From: a virus
Length of the DNA: 49,786 nt
Reading direction: 5' to 3' (one strand)
IMG/VR virus record: IMGVR_UViG_3300009285_010839
Span: 1 to 49,786 of that record
Shown here: one piece after another, positions 37,019 through 46,093 of the stretch
Layout of the letters: the number at the start of each line of letters is the position of its first letter
Position numbering within the stretch: position 1 is the stretch's first letter
Program-made: the position numbers and the translations under genes
The notes under the pieces: model-generated
Seen by the model: only the letters and a program-made list of their open reading frames with translations
Told to the model about the DNA's origin: nothing
Databases searched by the model: none

Positions 37019-38338
37019 ATGCCTTATTCCACCACGTTACAATTCAGCCAGCGAACAGGACTTGCGACTCGTGTTATTGATGAGAATGTCGGAACGGGGG
37101 ATAATAGTGCGACTGCTTACGATTTAGACAACGATAACATCATTGCTTCCAGTTATTCTCTTGGTCATGCACCAAGTGGAAGCAATGCATTTACAGCTTT
37201 GACAGAAACAACCCACTATACATTGGATGCAGAAAGCGGAAGGATCACGCTTGTTGCTGCGGGAGTGACGGCTCTCGGAACTGATATTCTCTATGCACAT
37301 TATTCTTTTGTAAAAGATTATTCAAACACTGTAATAAGCAATCTTATCGACGAAGCAGACGACGAGATCGACCTTCTTACTGGAAGAAGATGGGAAACAG
37401 CAACTTCAGTGGTTGAATATATCGACGGAGACAGAAAACCTGCCTATCCTACGACAGATGCCCCCTATGCTTTCAATATAGACCCCCCTAACCAACTTAT
37501 TTTATTGAATAAGCCAGTCACTCAAGTGGACTTTGTTTATTTTCTGAACCAGCCGATTGATGTAGGTTTTTTCTTTAATTTTGATGCAGGAACGTCTGCA
37601 TTCACAGATCGCACTGATGAAGTAAATTCGAGCACAGAGGCTCCTTTTACTCTATTTGATAATGCACCCGCCACGGGCGATATTGTTTATATTGGCTCTT
37701 CAAATCGGTTCCTGGGTCTCCATGTTAACCTTAGTACGGTCGGAATAGGAGCTTCCACTATTGACTGGGAATACTGGAATGGAACGGCATGGACAGATTT
37801 GACTGAAACAGATGACACAACAGGAGCAAGCATCTTCACAGCAAGCGGATTCTTCACCTGGACGTTTCCTTACGGCTGGGACACAACTACCGTGAACAGC
37901 GCATCAGCCTACTGGGTTAGAGGAACTCTTACAGACAATTATACAACCGATCCTATTTGTGCAACGGTAACTATAAGAGATGGAATGAATCTTATTGTCG
38001 AGCCAAGAGACTACACCTTTGACAGTTACGGAAGATTAGTTATTACAGGACAGACAGTCTCGGACGGAAGGAGAAATATAAGAGTTGATTATAGATACGG
38101 CATGGCCACTACACCTACTTATATCACCGAATTAAGCGTTTTGACTGCAGCAATCAAACTCGCAACTCAGATAAGCGGAGGAAGCTACGATGATGCAACA
38201 AGCTACCAGTTAGGAACGAAACAAGTCGGCATCGGAGAAGCTTGGGTTAATTTAAAACAGGTCATTTCTGAATACAAAGCAAGGGTCGATGAAATCTATA
38301 ATATGATCGGCAGGCGAGTGAATGTCGAGGTGATCTGA
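37019..38338 (+). CDS. Head-tail connector protein
   Basis: A protein of 439 residues. It begins with a connector-like N terminus (LQFSQRTGLATRVIDENVGT), has a beta-rich inserted domain in the middle (GDIVYIGSSNRFLGLHVNLS, IDWEYWNGTAWTDLTETDD, similar to domains of tail or fibre proteins) and ends with a helical part (LTAAIKLATQISGGSYDDAT, KQVISEYKARVDEIYNMIGR). The first and last parts match the gp6/gp15-like adaptor seen in the same genomic place. The inserted domain more than doubles the usual size. Confidence 0.6.
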   Translation: MPYSTTLQFSQRTGLATRVIDENVGTGDNSATAYDLDNDNIIASSYSLGHAPSGSNAFTALTETTHYTLDAESGRITLVAAGVTALGTDILYAHYSFVKDYSNTVISNLIDEADDEIDLLTGRRWETATSVVEYIDGDRKPAYPTTDAPYAFNIDPPNQLILLNKPVTQVDFVYFLNQPIDVGFFFNFDAGTSAFTDRTDEVNSSTEAPFTLFDNAPATGDIVYIGSSNRFLGLHVNLSTVGIGASTIDWEYWNGTAWTDLTETDDTTGASIFTASGFFTWTFPYGWDTTTVNSASAYWVRGTLTDNYTTDPICATVTIRDGMNLIVEPRDYTFDSYGRLVITGQTVSDGRRNIRVDYRYGMATTPTYITELSVLTAAIKLATQISGGSYDDATSYQLGTKQVGIGEAWVNLKQVISEYKARVDEIYNMIGRRVNVEVI

Positions 38339-38751
38339 TGGTCAAAGTCAGGCCGTCGAGCCATGCGAGGTTCAACCGCGATCTCCTTGAGAGAGCTTTG
38401 GATATCTTTGGCAAGTCATTAACTCTGCAAAGAGTTACGGAAACAATAGACAACTTCGGCCAGTTATCTGCGATCTCAACAGCAAACTCAACGTTTAGAG
38501 GCGATCTGCAGTTCGGCCTTGATTTAGACCAAAGGCATATTCAAAGCGGATTTGTTGAAGTCGGAGACGCAATTCTTTATATCCATCCGACGGAATCGGG
38601 ATTATCAAGTCTTCCTTCACTTCAAGACCTTGTTATCGATGGAAATTCTGTTTGGAGAATAGAAGATCAAATTGAAAGCCCTGAATTAGATGGAACGACA
38701 ACGCACATAAGCTTCAGATGCAAACGGGAGATCAATACCAGTGATTCTTAA
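38338..38751 (+). CDS. Head closure / head-tail joining protein
   Basis: A protein of 137 residues with a beta-barrel core (GKSLTLQRVTETIDNFGQLS, GFVEVGDAILYIHPTESGLS, VWRIEDQIESPELDGTTTHI). Size, position before the HK97 gp10-like gene and single-nucleotide overlap with the connector match head-closure proteins (SPP1 gp16 / HK97 gp6-7 group). Confidence 0.6.
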   Translation: MVKVRPSSHARFNRDLLERALDIFGKSLTLQRVTETIDNFGQLSAISTANSTFRGDLQFGLDLDQRHIQSGFVEVGDAILYIHPTESGLSSLPSLQDLVIDGNSVWRIEDQIESPELDGTTTHISFRCKREINTSDS

Positions 38752-40219
38752 TGTTGAAGGTATAGGACGAGTGAATATAACCAACTGGCCGGAAATAGAA
38801 AGAAAATTACTTTATGCGATTGGCTTCCAGGTAGAAGATGCAATCAGAAAAGAAATTCAAAAAAACAAACTCATCGATACCAGCCAGTTCTGGCAGAGCA
38901 TTCAAGTCGGGAATGTCAAAGACGGGAAAGTAGAAATCTTCAGTGATATTCCGTACGCCTGCATACTTGGCGGTCGGCACAAAGTTAGAACAAAGAACGG
39001 ACTTAAAGGAATAAAAATGATTAAGGAAGGAGATGAAGTTTTAACACAAACAGGAACTTTTGAGAAAGTTTTGAAAACTAATAAATTTTTTGCTTACAAA
39101 AAACCAAAATGTGTACGACTTATTGTTGAATATAGAAAAGGAAAAGAGCATACTCTTGAGGTTTCGCATGACCATAAAATACTCGTAAGTGATAGGCAGT
39201 CATCTTTTTGGATTCAGGCTTCTGAATTGAAAGAGGGAATGTTTGTTTTTTGTTTAAAGAAAATTCCACATAATAAAGGAACACGAAAGTTTATAAAACA
39301 AATTTGTCAAAAATGTTATAAAGAATTTGATATTGAACCGATCCAATTAAAACATAGACCTGCGAAATATTGTGGCAAAGATTGCTATATATCGACGAGA
39401 ATTGGAAAGGGAAACCCAAATTATGGAAATAAATATTCGGAAAAAACAAAAAAATATCTCTCTAATTTTCATAAAAAAAGACTTAAAGATAATCCAGAAA
39501 AACATCCAAATCATATAATGTGCAAACGAGGATATTTGACTGATATTGAGAAGAACGTAGAAAATTTATTTATAAAGATTGGATGGGAATATATTCGTCA
39601 AAAGAAGTTTGATTCTTTATTTGTTGATTTTTATATTCCCTCAAAGAAACTGATTATAGAATGTGATGGTGCATTTTGGCATAAAGACCAAAATAGAGAT
39701 ATAGAAAGAGATAAGAAACTTCTCAATAAAGATCAAGAATTGAAGATCATACATTTGCATTTTGTTGATAAAAGATTCAGCAAGAATATTATAGAGAATC
39801 CTCTTCCAAACGTTTATTATCTGCAGTGTAATCCATCAACCGATAGTTTTGTAAATCCCGAAATATTCGAAAAGCGAAAGATACTAAAAAAGGAAGATTT
39901 TGATTATACAAAACCACCAAAGAAGAATCGGGGAAAATGGATGTATGATTTGCAAATTGAGAATATACATTCTTTTGTATGCAATAGTATAATCGTGAGC
40001 AATTCTTATCTCGAATATGGAACTTACGATTTCTGGAGAAGATTCGGCTTTCAGAGATTCCCGGAAAATCCTATAAAAAAGAAAGATCTCAAAGCAAAAG
40101 ACAGAGAAGGAATGCCAAAAGGCATGATGCCGTTCGCAAGTTTCCGCAGAGTTTTATTCAATCCGAACAAAATGGAAGAGATAGTACAGAGGGGATTCGA
40201 TGCCGCAGTCAAAACTTAA
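38741..40219 (+). CDS. HK97 gp10-like tail-completion protein with intein
   Basis: A precursor of 492 residues. Residues 74-421 are an intein; splicing joins ...FSDIPYA to SYLEYGT..., giving a 144-residue protein whose junction YASYLEYGT is the typical Y-A-x-Y-x-E-x-G-T of HK97-gp10-like proteins. Mature N-extein: membrane-free helices (WPEIERKLLYAIGFQVEDAI). C-extein: DFWRRFGFQRFPENPIKKKD. It binds the head-proximal end of the tail. Overlaps the head-closure gene by 11 nt. Confidence 0.85.
   Translation: MILNVEGIGRVNITNWPEIERKLLYAIGFQVEDAIRKEIQKNKLIDTSQFWQSIQVGNVKDGKVEIFSDIPYACILGGRHKVRTKNGLKGIKMIKEGDEVLTQTGTFEKVLKTNKFFAYKKPKCVRLIVEYRKGKEHTLEVSHDHKILVSDRQSSFWIQASELKEGMFVFCLKKIPHNKGTRKFIKQICQKCYKEFDIEPIQLKHRPAKYCGKDCYISTRIGKGNPNYGNKYSEKTKKYLSNFHKKRLKDNPEKHPNHIMCKRGYLTDIEKNVENLFIKIGWEYIRQKKFDSLFVDFYIPSKKLIIECDGAFWHKDQNRDIERDKKLLNKDQELKIIHLHFVDKRFSKNIIENPLPNVYYLQCNPSTDSFVNPEIFEKRKILKKEDFDYTKPPKKNRGKWMYDLQIENIHSFVCNSIIVSNSYLEYGTYDFWRRFGFQRFPENPIKKKDLKAKDREGMPKGMMPFASFRRVLFNPNKMEEIVQRGFDAAVKT
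38960..40003 (+). other. Intein with NUMOD3 and Vsr-like endonuclease modules
   Basis: 348 residues from Cys74 to Asn421. The N-terminal splicing block is CILGGRHKVRTKNGLKGIKM and the second Hint motif is EHTLEVSHDHKILV. At the end, GKWMYDLQIENIHSFVCNSI runs into IIVSN|S, so Asn421 is followed by Ser. The middle has a zinc-knuckle-like pair CQKCYKEFD ... CGKDC, a NUMOD3-like segment (GKGNPNYGNKYSEKTKKYLS) and a DUF559/Vsr-like nuclease (VDFYIPSKKLIIECDGAFWH). The last is a different nuclease class from the usual LAGIDADG/HNH inteins. Confidence 0.9.
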
Positions 40220-40236
40220 CATCTGTGTTTATAAAT
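40220..40236 (+). promoter_or_regulatory. Late promoter motif, copy 3 (tail module)
   Basis: CATCTGTGTTTATAAAT, identical to copies 1 and 2, 60 nt before ATG 40297. A 14-codon frame (40266-40310, ATG after AGGTGAGGACAAG) overlaps the start of the next gene and may act as a leader peptide. Confidence 0.8.
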
Positions 40237-40296
40237 TCAAGACACTTAGAAAAGGTGAGGACAAGATGTCCTATATAAAGACCCAAGGAGGGCAAA

Positions 40297-41043
40297 ATGA
40301 CACTGGTTAAGGTTGAACCTGAAAGAGTACTTGTGAATTTTCTCAGAACGCAGATTACCGATCCGAACAGTTCGAGAAGCGGGCAATGGATTTATGAAGA
40401 TTTCCCAAGAGTTGAAGACTTAGGAAATGCAAGCTTTCCGAGAATAGGAGTAACAGCTCTAACTGAATCGGGCCAAAGAATGGGAATTTTTGATGACAAT
40501 AGCTTGGATACAGTTTCTTTCCAGATTGATGTTGTGGCAAAGAAAGACAGACTTTATAGCATTACTGTGACGGCAGAAGCATTGGGAACGATGGTATCTA
40601 CAGTAAACAGCAACAGATTCACGTATGATTTCGTTCCCACTACAATCACAAATGTCCAGCATGGGGGAGTTTCCTACGGGACTGTGAGTTTCGTCAATAC
40701 AGATGCGAACTTTACGACGCCAGCAGATCTCGCAGCAGGAACTGTTGAAGTAAGCCGAAGCACAGGAAACTTAAATTTTAGTTCAGTTGATGTTGCAGCG
40801 CATGATACCCAGGCGATCACCAGCACCTACATCTATCCGCTCGAGGGGAAGAAATGCGCTCAGAAGATCGCGAGGGAGATTATCAAGGATATTAAGAACA
40901 ACTGGAGAACGGGATTCTCCGATTCACTTTTCAATCCCAAAAAGATAGGTGGAAATCCCCTTCCATTTGATGAAGATTTAGGAATCTATCGCTATACGCT
41001 TGAATATCAGTTTCAAACATTCAATGCTGGAGAGGGATTATGA
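40297..41043 (+). CDS. Tail terminator-like protein
   Basis: A protein of 248 residues. The N-terminal alpha/beta start (VEPERVLVNFLRTQITDPNS) and the last strand-helix (KCAQKIAREIIKDIKNNWRT) fit the tail-terminator fold, with a beta-rich insert in the middle (TTITNVQHGGVSYGTVSFVN). Position before the tube gene agrees. It caps the tail and joins it to the head. Confidence 0.55.
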   Translation: MTLVKVEPERVLVNFLRTQITDPNSSRSGQWIYEDFPRVEDLGNASFPRIGVTALTESGQRMGIFDDNSLDTVSFQIDVVAKKDRLYSITVTAEALGTMVSTVNSNRFTYDFVPTTITNVQHGGVSYGTVSFVNTDANFTTPADLAAGTVEVSRSTGNLNFSSVDVAAHDTQAITSTYIYPLEGKKCAQKIAREIIKDIKNNWRTGFSDSLFNPKKIGGNPLPFDEDLGIYRYTLEYQFQTFNAGEGL

Positions 41044-41126
41044 GAAAATGGAAGAAGAAAGAATCGGGTTTGGAAGTTGAGAATTTTACTGAACTCGACC
41101 GAATGCTTATAAAATATTATGTTTAA
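41040..41126 (+). CDS. Tiny ORF coupled to the tail terminator gene
   Basis: 28 residues (MRKWKKKESGLEVENFTELD...), ATGA overlap at 41040. The frame ends in a TATA-like CTTATAAAAT that may serve the tube gene. It may be only a coupling peptide. Confidence 0.35.
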   Translation: MRKWKKKESGLEVENFTELDRMLIKYYV

Positions 41127-41144
41127 TTTTGGAGGAAGATTAAC

Positions 41145-42200
41145 ATGGCAGCAACAATCGAATATTATCATGGAAATTCAACTTACATTATCTATGCGGA
41201 AGAAACTGTTTTTGGAACACCAGGAACTCCGACAATTGCGAATTTCGTCGGAAGGATAACCTCGGCTTCTGTCGAGATGGGAAATAATTATTTACTAAGC
41301 CAAGGAATTGGTGAAGGAAGAAATGTGACTCAGACTGTCTTGGGTCCGTTCTCAGTTACTGGTTCGATCAACTGGGAAATAAACGATTTTACCTTTGTAC
41401 AATATATGATTGGGGATCTTGCGGGAGTTTTAGGAACTGTCGCCGATCCTTTTGAACTTCAAGAAAGGAGAAACATAGGATATACTTCAGGAACAGATAT
41501 TCCCACAATAACACTCGAATTCGGAAGTGAAGGAGACACGCAAGATCAAGTTCTTCAAGTTGATGGTGTCGTTTTCAAGAGTTTCACTCTCAATGCTTCA
41601 GAAGGTGGCCTCTTGAATGCTTCTTGCTCTTGGGTCGGAAGAAATGCAACCCGATCCACGGTGCTCGAAACTTATACTGCACCTACCCAGAGAACATTCG
41701 TTTTCCAGCAAGGGACTTTTGAGTTAGGTAATGTTGGTGATCCGGAAGCTATGGAAATTCGGAGTTTTAGTCTTACTCTAAATAATAATACAAATATCCA
41801 TAGAGCAATAGGAAGTCGTTTTATTCAGAGACAGAGCTTGGGAAAAAGAAGATACACTTTTAATGTAACATTCAAGAAAAAATACGATGATACCGCAAGT
41901 ACGAAAAATCCGACTGCATTATTAGGTGCCGCAAATCCAGAAGTGAGCTTTTTCAATGCAGCAAATACACCTTTAACGACAGGAACACCTATCACGGCCG
42001 TTATGAATCTCGATCTCAGTGAAGGTGGAGCATCGACTCAACGAGAAGTCAGGATCGAACTCGAAAATGTCTTTTTCGATTCCTGGAGCGAATCTATAAT
42101 CCTTGGAGAAGTCGTGGAAGTTACTGTAAGTGGGCATGCACATTCCGGACTTGCGGATGGGGCACAGAATGTTCCCATTAGATGGTGGACGATTGCATAA
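41145..42200 (+). CDS. Major tail (tube) protein
   Basis: A protein of 351 residues, predicted all-beta (FVGRITSASVEMGNNYLLSQ, FSLTLNNNTNIHRAIGSRFI, REVRIELENVFFDSWSESII). Place between terminator and chaperone genes, with RBS GGAGGAAG, identifies it as tube protein. It has two related halves, common in larger tube proteins. A weak hairpin (AAGCC/GGCTT) lies at 42199-42217, right after the gene. Confidence 0.65.
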   Translation: MAATIEYYHGNSTYIIYAEETVFGTPGTPTIANFVGRITSASVEMGNNYLLSQGIGEGRNVTQTVLGPFSVTGSINWEINDFTFVQYMIGDLAGVLGTVADPFELQERRNIGYTSGTDIPTITLEFGSEGDTQDQVLQVDGVVFKSFTLNASEGGLLNASCSWVGRNATRSTVLETYTAPTQRTFVFQQGTFELGNVGDPEAMEIRSFSLTLNNNTNIHRAIGSRFIQRQSLGKRRYTFNVTFKKKYDDTASTKNPTALLGAANPEVSFFNAANTPLTTGTPITAVMNLDLSEGGASTQREVRIELENVFFDSWSESIILGEVVEVTVSGHAHSGLADGAQNVPIRWWTIA

Positions 42201-42246
42201 AGCCTAAGTTGGGCTTCAGAAATAATAATCCTAAGGAGGGGAAATC

Positions 42247-42615
42247 ATGGAAGAGAAAATAAGATTGAAACATAAATTCAAAGATTATAAAACAAATACT
42301 CTGCAAGAAGTAGAGGGAGAAATAGTCATCGGAGAGGTAACGTGGGGAGATGAAAAGAAGGCGAAAAGAAAAAGCATTGTGAATGATCTTTATAAGGGCC
42401 AGCCGACCCAATTCATTGACTCGGACAAATTGGGCGATTTATTACTAATTGCAAGCATTAAAAGTTGTTTTTTCGAATTAACTCTTGAAAACATCGAATT
42501 GTTGAGCAGAAATAATAGAAAACTGCTCCATGAAGTTTATCAGAGAGTTAATGAGGTGACCGATCGGGAGAAATTTCTCGATACATCAGATGATAGAAAC
42601 GGGGAGAACAACTGA
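42247..42615 (+). CDS. Tail assembly chaperone (G-like)
   Basis: A protein of 122 residues (MEEKIRLKHKFKDYKTNTLQ...), between tube and tape-measure genes, the standard place of the G/GT pair. Charged and helical in the second half (FFELTLENIELLSRNNRKLL). RBS AAGGAGGGG. The second chaperone starts 26 nt before its end, in the +1 frame relative to this one. Confidence 0.6.
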   Translation: MEEKIRLKHKFKDYKTNTLQEVEGEIVIGEVTWGDEKKAKRKSIVNDLYKGQPTQFIDSDKLGDLLLIASIKSCFFELTLENIELLSRNNRKLLHEVYQRVNEVTDREKFLDTSDDRNGENN

Positions 42616-42796
42616 TGAAGAGATAGCAGAATTGCTTGTTTATTCATATTTTTCGAAAATTTACCATCAGTCATTTTCGGAAATCGATAAATTAAGCAAG
42701 AAAAGAATGAATATGCTTGTCATGTATGATAATTTGATGAATGAAAGAAAAGAATTAGAATTAAAAACGAGGAATATAAATGGTCGCTACAATTAA
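42590..42796 (+). CDS. Second tail assembly chaperone (T-like)
   Basis: A protein of 68 residues (MIETGRTTDEEIAELLVYSY...), helical, overlapping gene 42247-42615. The overlap recalls the programmed frameshift of lambda G/GT; a slippery heptamer is not evident, while an ATG with GAT-rich upstream exists, so separate translation is also possible. It overlaps the tape-measure start by 17 nt. Confidence 0.55.
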   Translation: MIETGRTTDEEIAELLVYSYFSKIYHQSFSEIDKLSKKRMNMLVMYDNLMNERKELELKTRNINGRYN

Positions 42797-43736
42797 CGCA
42801 GAATTGAGGCTTGTTCCTGTTTCTTCTTCATTGGGAGTCGGAACATTCGGTCAAATAGAACCAACAAAACAAAAAGAATTAGTGGAAACTCAAGTAAACG
42901 CAAACAATACCATCATCAGAGAAATTCCAGTAATTGGGAAATGGTTATCTATACTAGCAACTCCATTTTTATTATTATTTGATATTTTTTTCTCAATCGG
43001 AGAAAACATAGGGCAGATGGTAAAAAAAGGATTAAATATTGATTTTGTTGGTCTTTTCGTTCAAGGATTTCAAAAAGCAATAGATTTTTTTAATCCAGAT
43101 AAGGGAACAACAGGAACAACTGGGACGACAAGTGCAATATCTGGAGAATTATCTTTAGATCAACCGTCGTTGGCCTTTCAAGAAAGGGAACAGATTTTAA
43201 AAAGAGATGCTCAGGATTTAAAAGATTTTGATAAAAATATTTTGAAGACTGACGAATTTCTTTCAAATCTCAATAAAAATTCCATAGAGAATATCTCCGT
43301 AGTCAAAAAATTAAACCAAGTAAAGGAAGACGAACTCACTATAACGAAAAAATTTGTAGGTGAACTTATTGATGTTGTCGGTGTCATACAAGAAAAGAAA
43401 TATAAATTGGGAACGGCAAGTGCAGAAAGAAGAGCAGAACTCGAAGCGCAGGGTTATCGATCTCGCGGAAGCGAAGGGGGTCTTTCAGGTAGAATGGCTT
43501 CCGTTGAAGATGTTAAAGATCGAATCAGGGATTATGGAACGGGCGGAAGAGTTCTTAATGAATACTATAGCGCAAGTAAAAGAAAATCAATGGAACTGGG
43601 TTTGATCGGAAATCCAGAATATAAAGATTTCAGAAAGAGAGATGGAAGCGCAACACAGATTAATGCATCAAGAAAGGAAGAAAAGTCTGCGAGACAAGCA
43701 ACTGCTTTTAGCGGAAGAAGAAGCACAAGAGGTTAA
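42780..43736 (+). CDS. Probable short tape measure protein
   Basis: A protein of 318 residues after the chaperone pair. It contains one hydrophobic segment (WLSILATPFLLLFDIFFSIG), a coiled-coil region (NILKTDEFLSNLNKNSIENI...) and a Lys/Arg-rich tail (RRAELEAQGYRSRGSEGGLS). By the rule of about 0.15 nm per residue it would specify a tail near 45-50 nm, short for a siphovirus. It could alternatively be only a fragment or another tail protein. Confidence 0.5.
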   Translation: MVATINAELRLVPVSSSLGVGTFGQIEPTKQKELVETQVNANNTIIREIPVIGKWLSILATPFLLLFDIFFSIGENIGQMVKKGLNIDFVGLFVQGFQKAIDFFNPDKGTTGTTGTTSAISGELSLDQPSLAFQEREQILKRDAQDLKDFDKNILKTDEFLSNLNKNSIENISVVKKLNQVKEDELTITKKFVGELIDVVGVIQEKKYKLGTASAERRAELEAQGYRSRGSEGGLSGRMASVEDVKDRIRDYGTGGRVLNEYYSASKRKSMELGLIGNPEYKDFRKRDGSATQINASRKEEKSARQATAFSGRRSTRG

Positions 43737-43738
43737 AA

Positions 43739-44212
43739 ATGGTTTTACAAGGAACTTTAGCAACTGTCGCAGGTGTCCCATTATACCATTTTAATAATCT
43801 TGATGCGACTGATACTACACCACCTTATACATCTCTTTCAATAAATAGAAATCATATAGATAAGGAGATTATGCTTCTTGATTCAAATATTTTCGTGGTA
43901 CCATCTTTTACTGGAGGAACTTCAAATACTCGTGCCATTGGAATATTTCCCAAAACAAAAAGGATAGTTCTCAACGGATCTTATTCGGGTACAAATACTG
44001 AAGTTTTGGATTTTATAAATGAATTAGAAGGTTGGCTGGCACCTGGGACAGGACAAAGTGAAAGAAGATATATCAGTAGTTGGAATCAAACACTGACCGT
44101 TAAATTTGACCGTTTTGAATATACCACAAGTTCTGATCTGCAAAATCCAGATAGCGGATCAATTACCTATTCTATGGATTTAATAGTTGGAACAAGTCTT
44201 ATTCCGGAGTAA
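43739..44212 (+). CDS. Tail protein, probable distal-tail component
   Basis: A protein of 157 residues, all-beta (YTSLSINRNHIDKEIMLLDS, GIFPKTKRIVLNGSYSGTNT, WNQTLTVKFDRFEYTTSSD). Two bases after the tape measure stop. Place between tape measure and hub protein matches distal tail (Dit-like) proteins, without a motif that decides it. Confidence 0.5.
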   Translation: MVLQGTLATVAGVPLYHFNNLDATDTTPPYTSLSINRNHIDKEIMLLDSNIFVVPSFTGGTSNTRAIGIFPKTKRIVLNGSYSGTNTEVLDFINELEGWLAPGTGQSERRYISSWNQTLTVKFDRFEYTTSSDLQNPDSGSITYSMDLIVGTSLIPE

Positions 44213-44215
44213 AAT

Positions 44216-46081
44216 ATGGGAGAACTTTTAACAAGAATCACGATTGATGGCGTAAATGTAACGGATAAGATGATTAATTATGAAGTCATAGATACTGTGA
44301 ATGATAAACCGACAACTGCGAATATTCACTTTCTTCCCACAATTTCTTCCGATCTCACAGTGACTTCAGATATGCTTGTTATTATCACAAGAGGTCTGAC
44401 AACAAGTACAGATGAAACAATTTTTAGAGGATTTGTAAGTGAGTTCAAGAAAGACGGAACAACGTATAGAATGGATGCTTTTGATAAACTGTGGATACTC
44501 AGCAGGAGAACCGCATCGACGACATATAATAGAACTATCGATGCACAAGCAGGCGTGATTAGTGCGATTGCAGAAGATATTATTGAAACGCATGGAGGAC
44601 TCACTGCTACTGTTATAGCGAGTGGAGCAATTTTAGTTCTTGACAAATTCATTCTCAGAAATAATTATCTTCTTGAAAGATTAGAAATTTTGAAAGATAC
44701 TCTCGGCTGGCAACTTTATTATAGTTCTCAAGATGATACGGTTCATTTTGAGCCTTACGGGACTTCTGTTTTCACAACAACACTTAGTTTGGAAACAAAT
44801 ATAGGGGAAATCCCAGAATGGACTTATGATTATTCTCAGATGGCAAACAGTGTTAAGTTAGTCGGTGCAATCAGTGAAGTCGAGACAACAGAATCAGGGC
44901 AGATTGGAGTAACTGCCGGCTATACACAGACTGCAATCCAGCTCGATCATAAACCCGTGAGCGTCAAAGTTTTTGCAAATGCAATCAATCCTCCGACTAC
45001 ATTAAGAGACGGCGGTATTCCAGACAGTACACCCGATGCCGATTTCGATTATAGTGTAGATAACGAAATCGATCAAGTTATTTGGAATACTTCAAATTAT
45101 ACGCCTGGAGCTGCGGATTTCGTCGAAACAAGATACTCCTATTACGAACCAATTACTGTCAGAGGACAGAATAATCCAAGCATCGATGCCTACGGGCTTT
45201 ATGAAAAAGTCGAACATTTCGATACTTTCGTTACTGTGGATGATGCAGAAAAAAGAATGAACATGATCCTTTCAACTTATGCCAATCCTTTTGTGAATAC
45301 TACTATAAGGGTTTTTGGTGTCATGGGAATGCGAGCTGGAATGACTGTCACTGTCATCGATACTATTAATACTGAAAATAGGTCTTTAGTCATTCGGGAG
45401 ATTACTTATCGATATCCGGACAGTTTCGATGAACTGATTGTCGGAGACGAACCTATGGCATCAGGACTTCCGGAAAATGATGCAAGAAAAAGAATTGAAG
45501 AACTTGAAAGAAAATTCGCTGGAGATCAAGAGTTAGTTCGCGAAGTGAGAGAATTCGATTTGATGACTGTACAATCAAAATCAAGATATTTAGAAGTTCT
45601 CAACGGAACCAACAATCCTGCGGCTTTCATTCTTGACCACATAACTCAAGGAATCTTAGGAACCAGCACGCTCGGCGATCTCAGTCCCACTTATGCAAGC
45701 CAAAGATTTATATGGCCTAATCTTCTATATGAAGAAACGTTCTTTGATACAGATTTCAGGAACGCAGGAGCAACAACAGCCACGTGGACTCCTCCTTTGA
45801 CTTTTGCAGCTACACAAGTTGCCCGAAGCTCAACATTTTGGGATAACGCACAAACTCCTGTAAGCGTAACTTTAACTGCAACATTCACGGGAACAATCAC
45901 CTGGGAAGTAAGCGGAAATGATGGTACTACTTTTGAGACAGTTTCCGGAGGACTTACGACAGGAGTTGCCAAAACCCACACATTTACGGTTGCAGATACA
46001 ACGGGAATCCAATGGAGAGCAACGGAATCAGGAGCCGCTGCGGCTACCGTCACAAGATTAAATATTCAAGTAACTACATAA
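44216..46081 (+). CDS. Tail hub / baseplate protein (gpD/gp27-like)
   Basis: A protein of 621 residues. First third: two beta barrels of the gpD/gp27 type (ITIDGVNVTDKMINYEVIDT, LVIITRGLTTSTDETIFRGF) followed by TYRMDAFDKLWILSRR. Middle: YDYSQMANSVKLVGAISEVE... and MGMRAGMTVTVIDTINTENR (hub-type barrel). End: a coiled coil (KRIEELERKFAGDQELVREV) and a fibre-like beta domain (VTLTATFTGTITWEVSGNDG). It forms the tail tip. Confidence 0.65.
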   Translation: MGELLTRITIDGVNVTDKMINYEVIDTVNDKPTTANIHFLPTISSDLTVTSDMLVIITRGLTTSTDETIFRGFVSEFKKDGTTYRMDAFDKLWILSRRTASTTYNRTIDAQAGVISAIAEDIIETHGGLTATVIASGAILVLDKFILRNNYLLERLEILKDTLGWQLYYSSQDDTVHFEPYGTSVFTTTLSLETNIGEIPEWTYDYSQMANSVKLVGAISEVETTESGQIGVTAGYTQTAIQLDHKPVSVKVFANAINPPTTLRDGGIPDSTPDADFDYSVDNEIDQVIWNTSNYTPGAADFVETRYSYYEPITVRGQNNPSIDAYGLYEKVEHFDTFVTVDDAEKRMNMILSTYANPFVNTTIRVFGVMGMRAGMTVTVIDTINTENRSLVIREITYRYPDSFDELIVGDEPMASGLPENDARKRIEELERKFAGDQELVREVREFDLMTVQSKSRYLEVLNGTNNPAAFILDHITQGILGTSTLGDLSPTYASQRFIWPNLLYEETFFDTDFRNAGATTATWTPPLTFAATQVARSSTFWDNAQTPVSVTLTATFTGTITWEVSGNDGTTFETVSGGLTTGVAKTHTFTVADTTGIQWRATESGAAAATVTRLNIQVTT

Positions 46082-46093
46082 AGGGTGATTAAT

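Noticed and set aside
42590-42615. Programmed frameshift between the two tail chaperones
   Set aside because: The frames overlap as in lambda G/GT, but no slippery heptamer is visible and the second ORF has a usable ATG.
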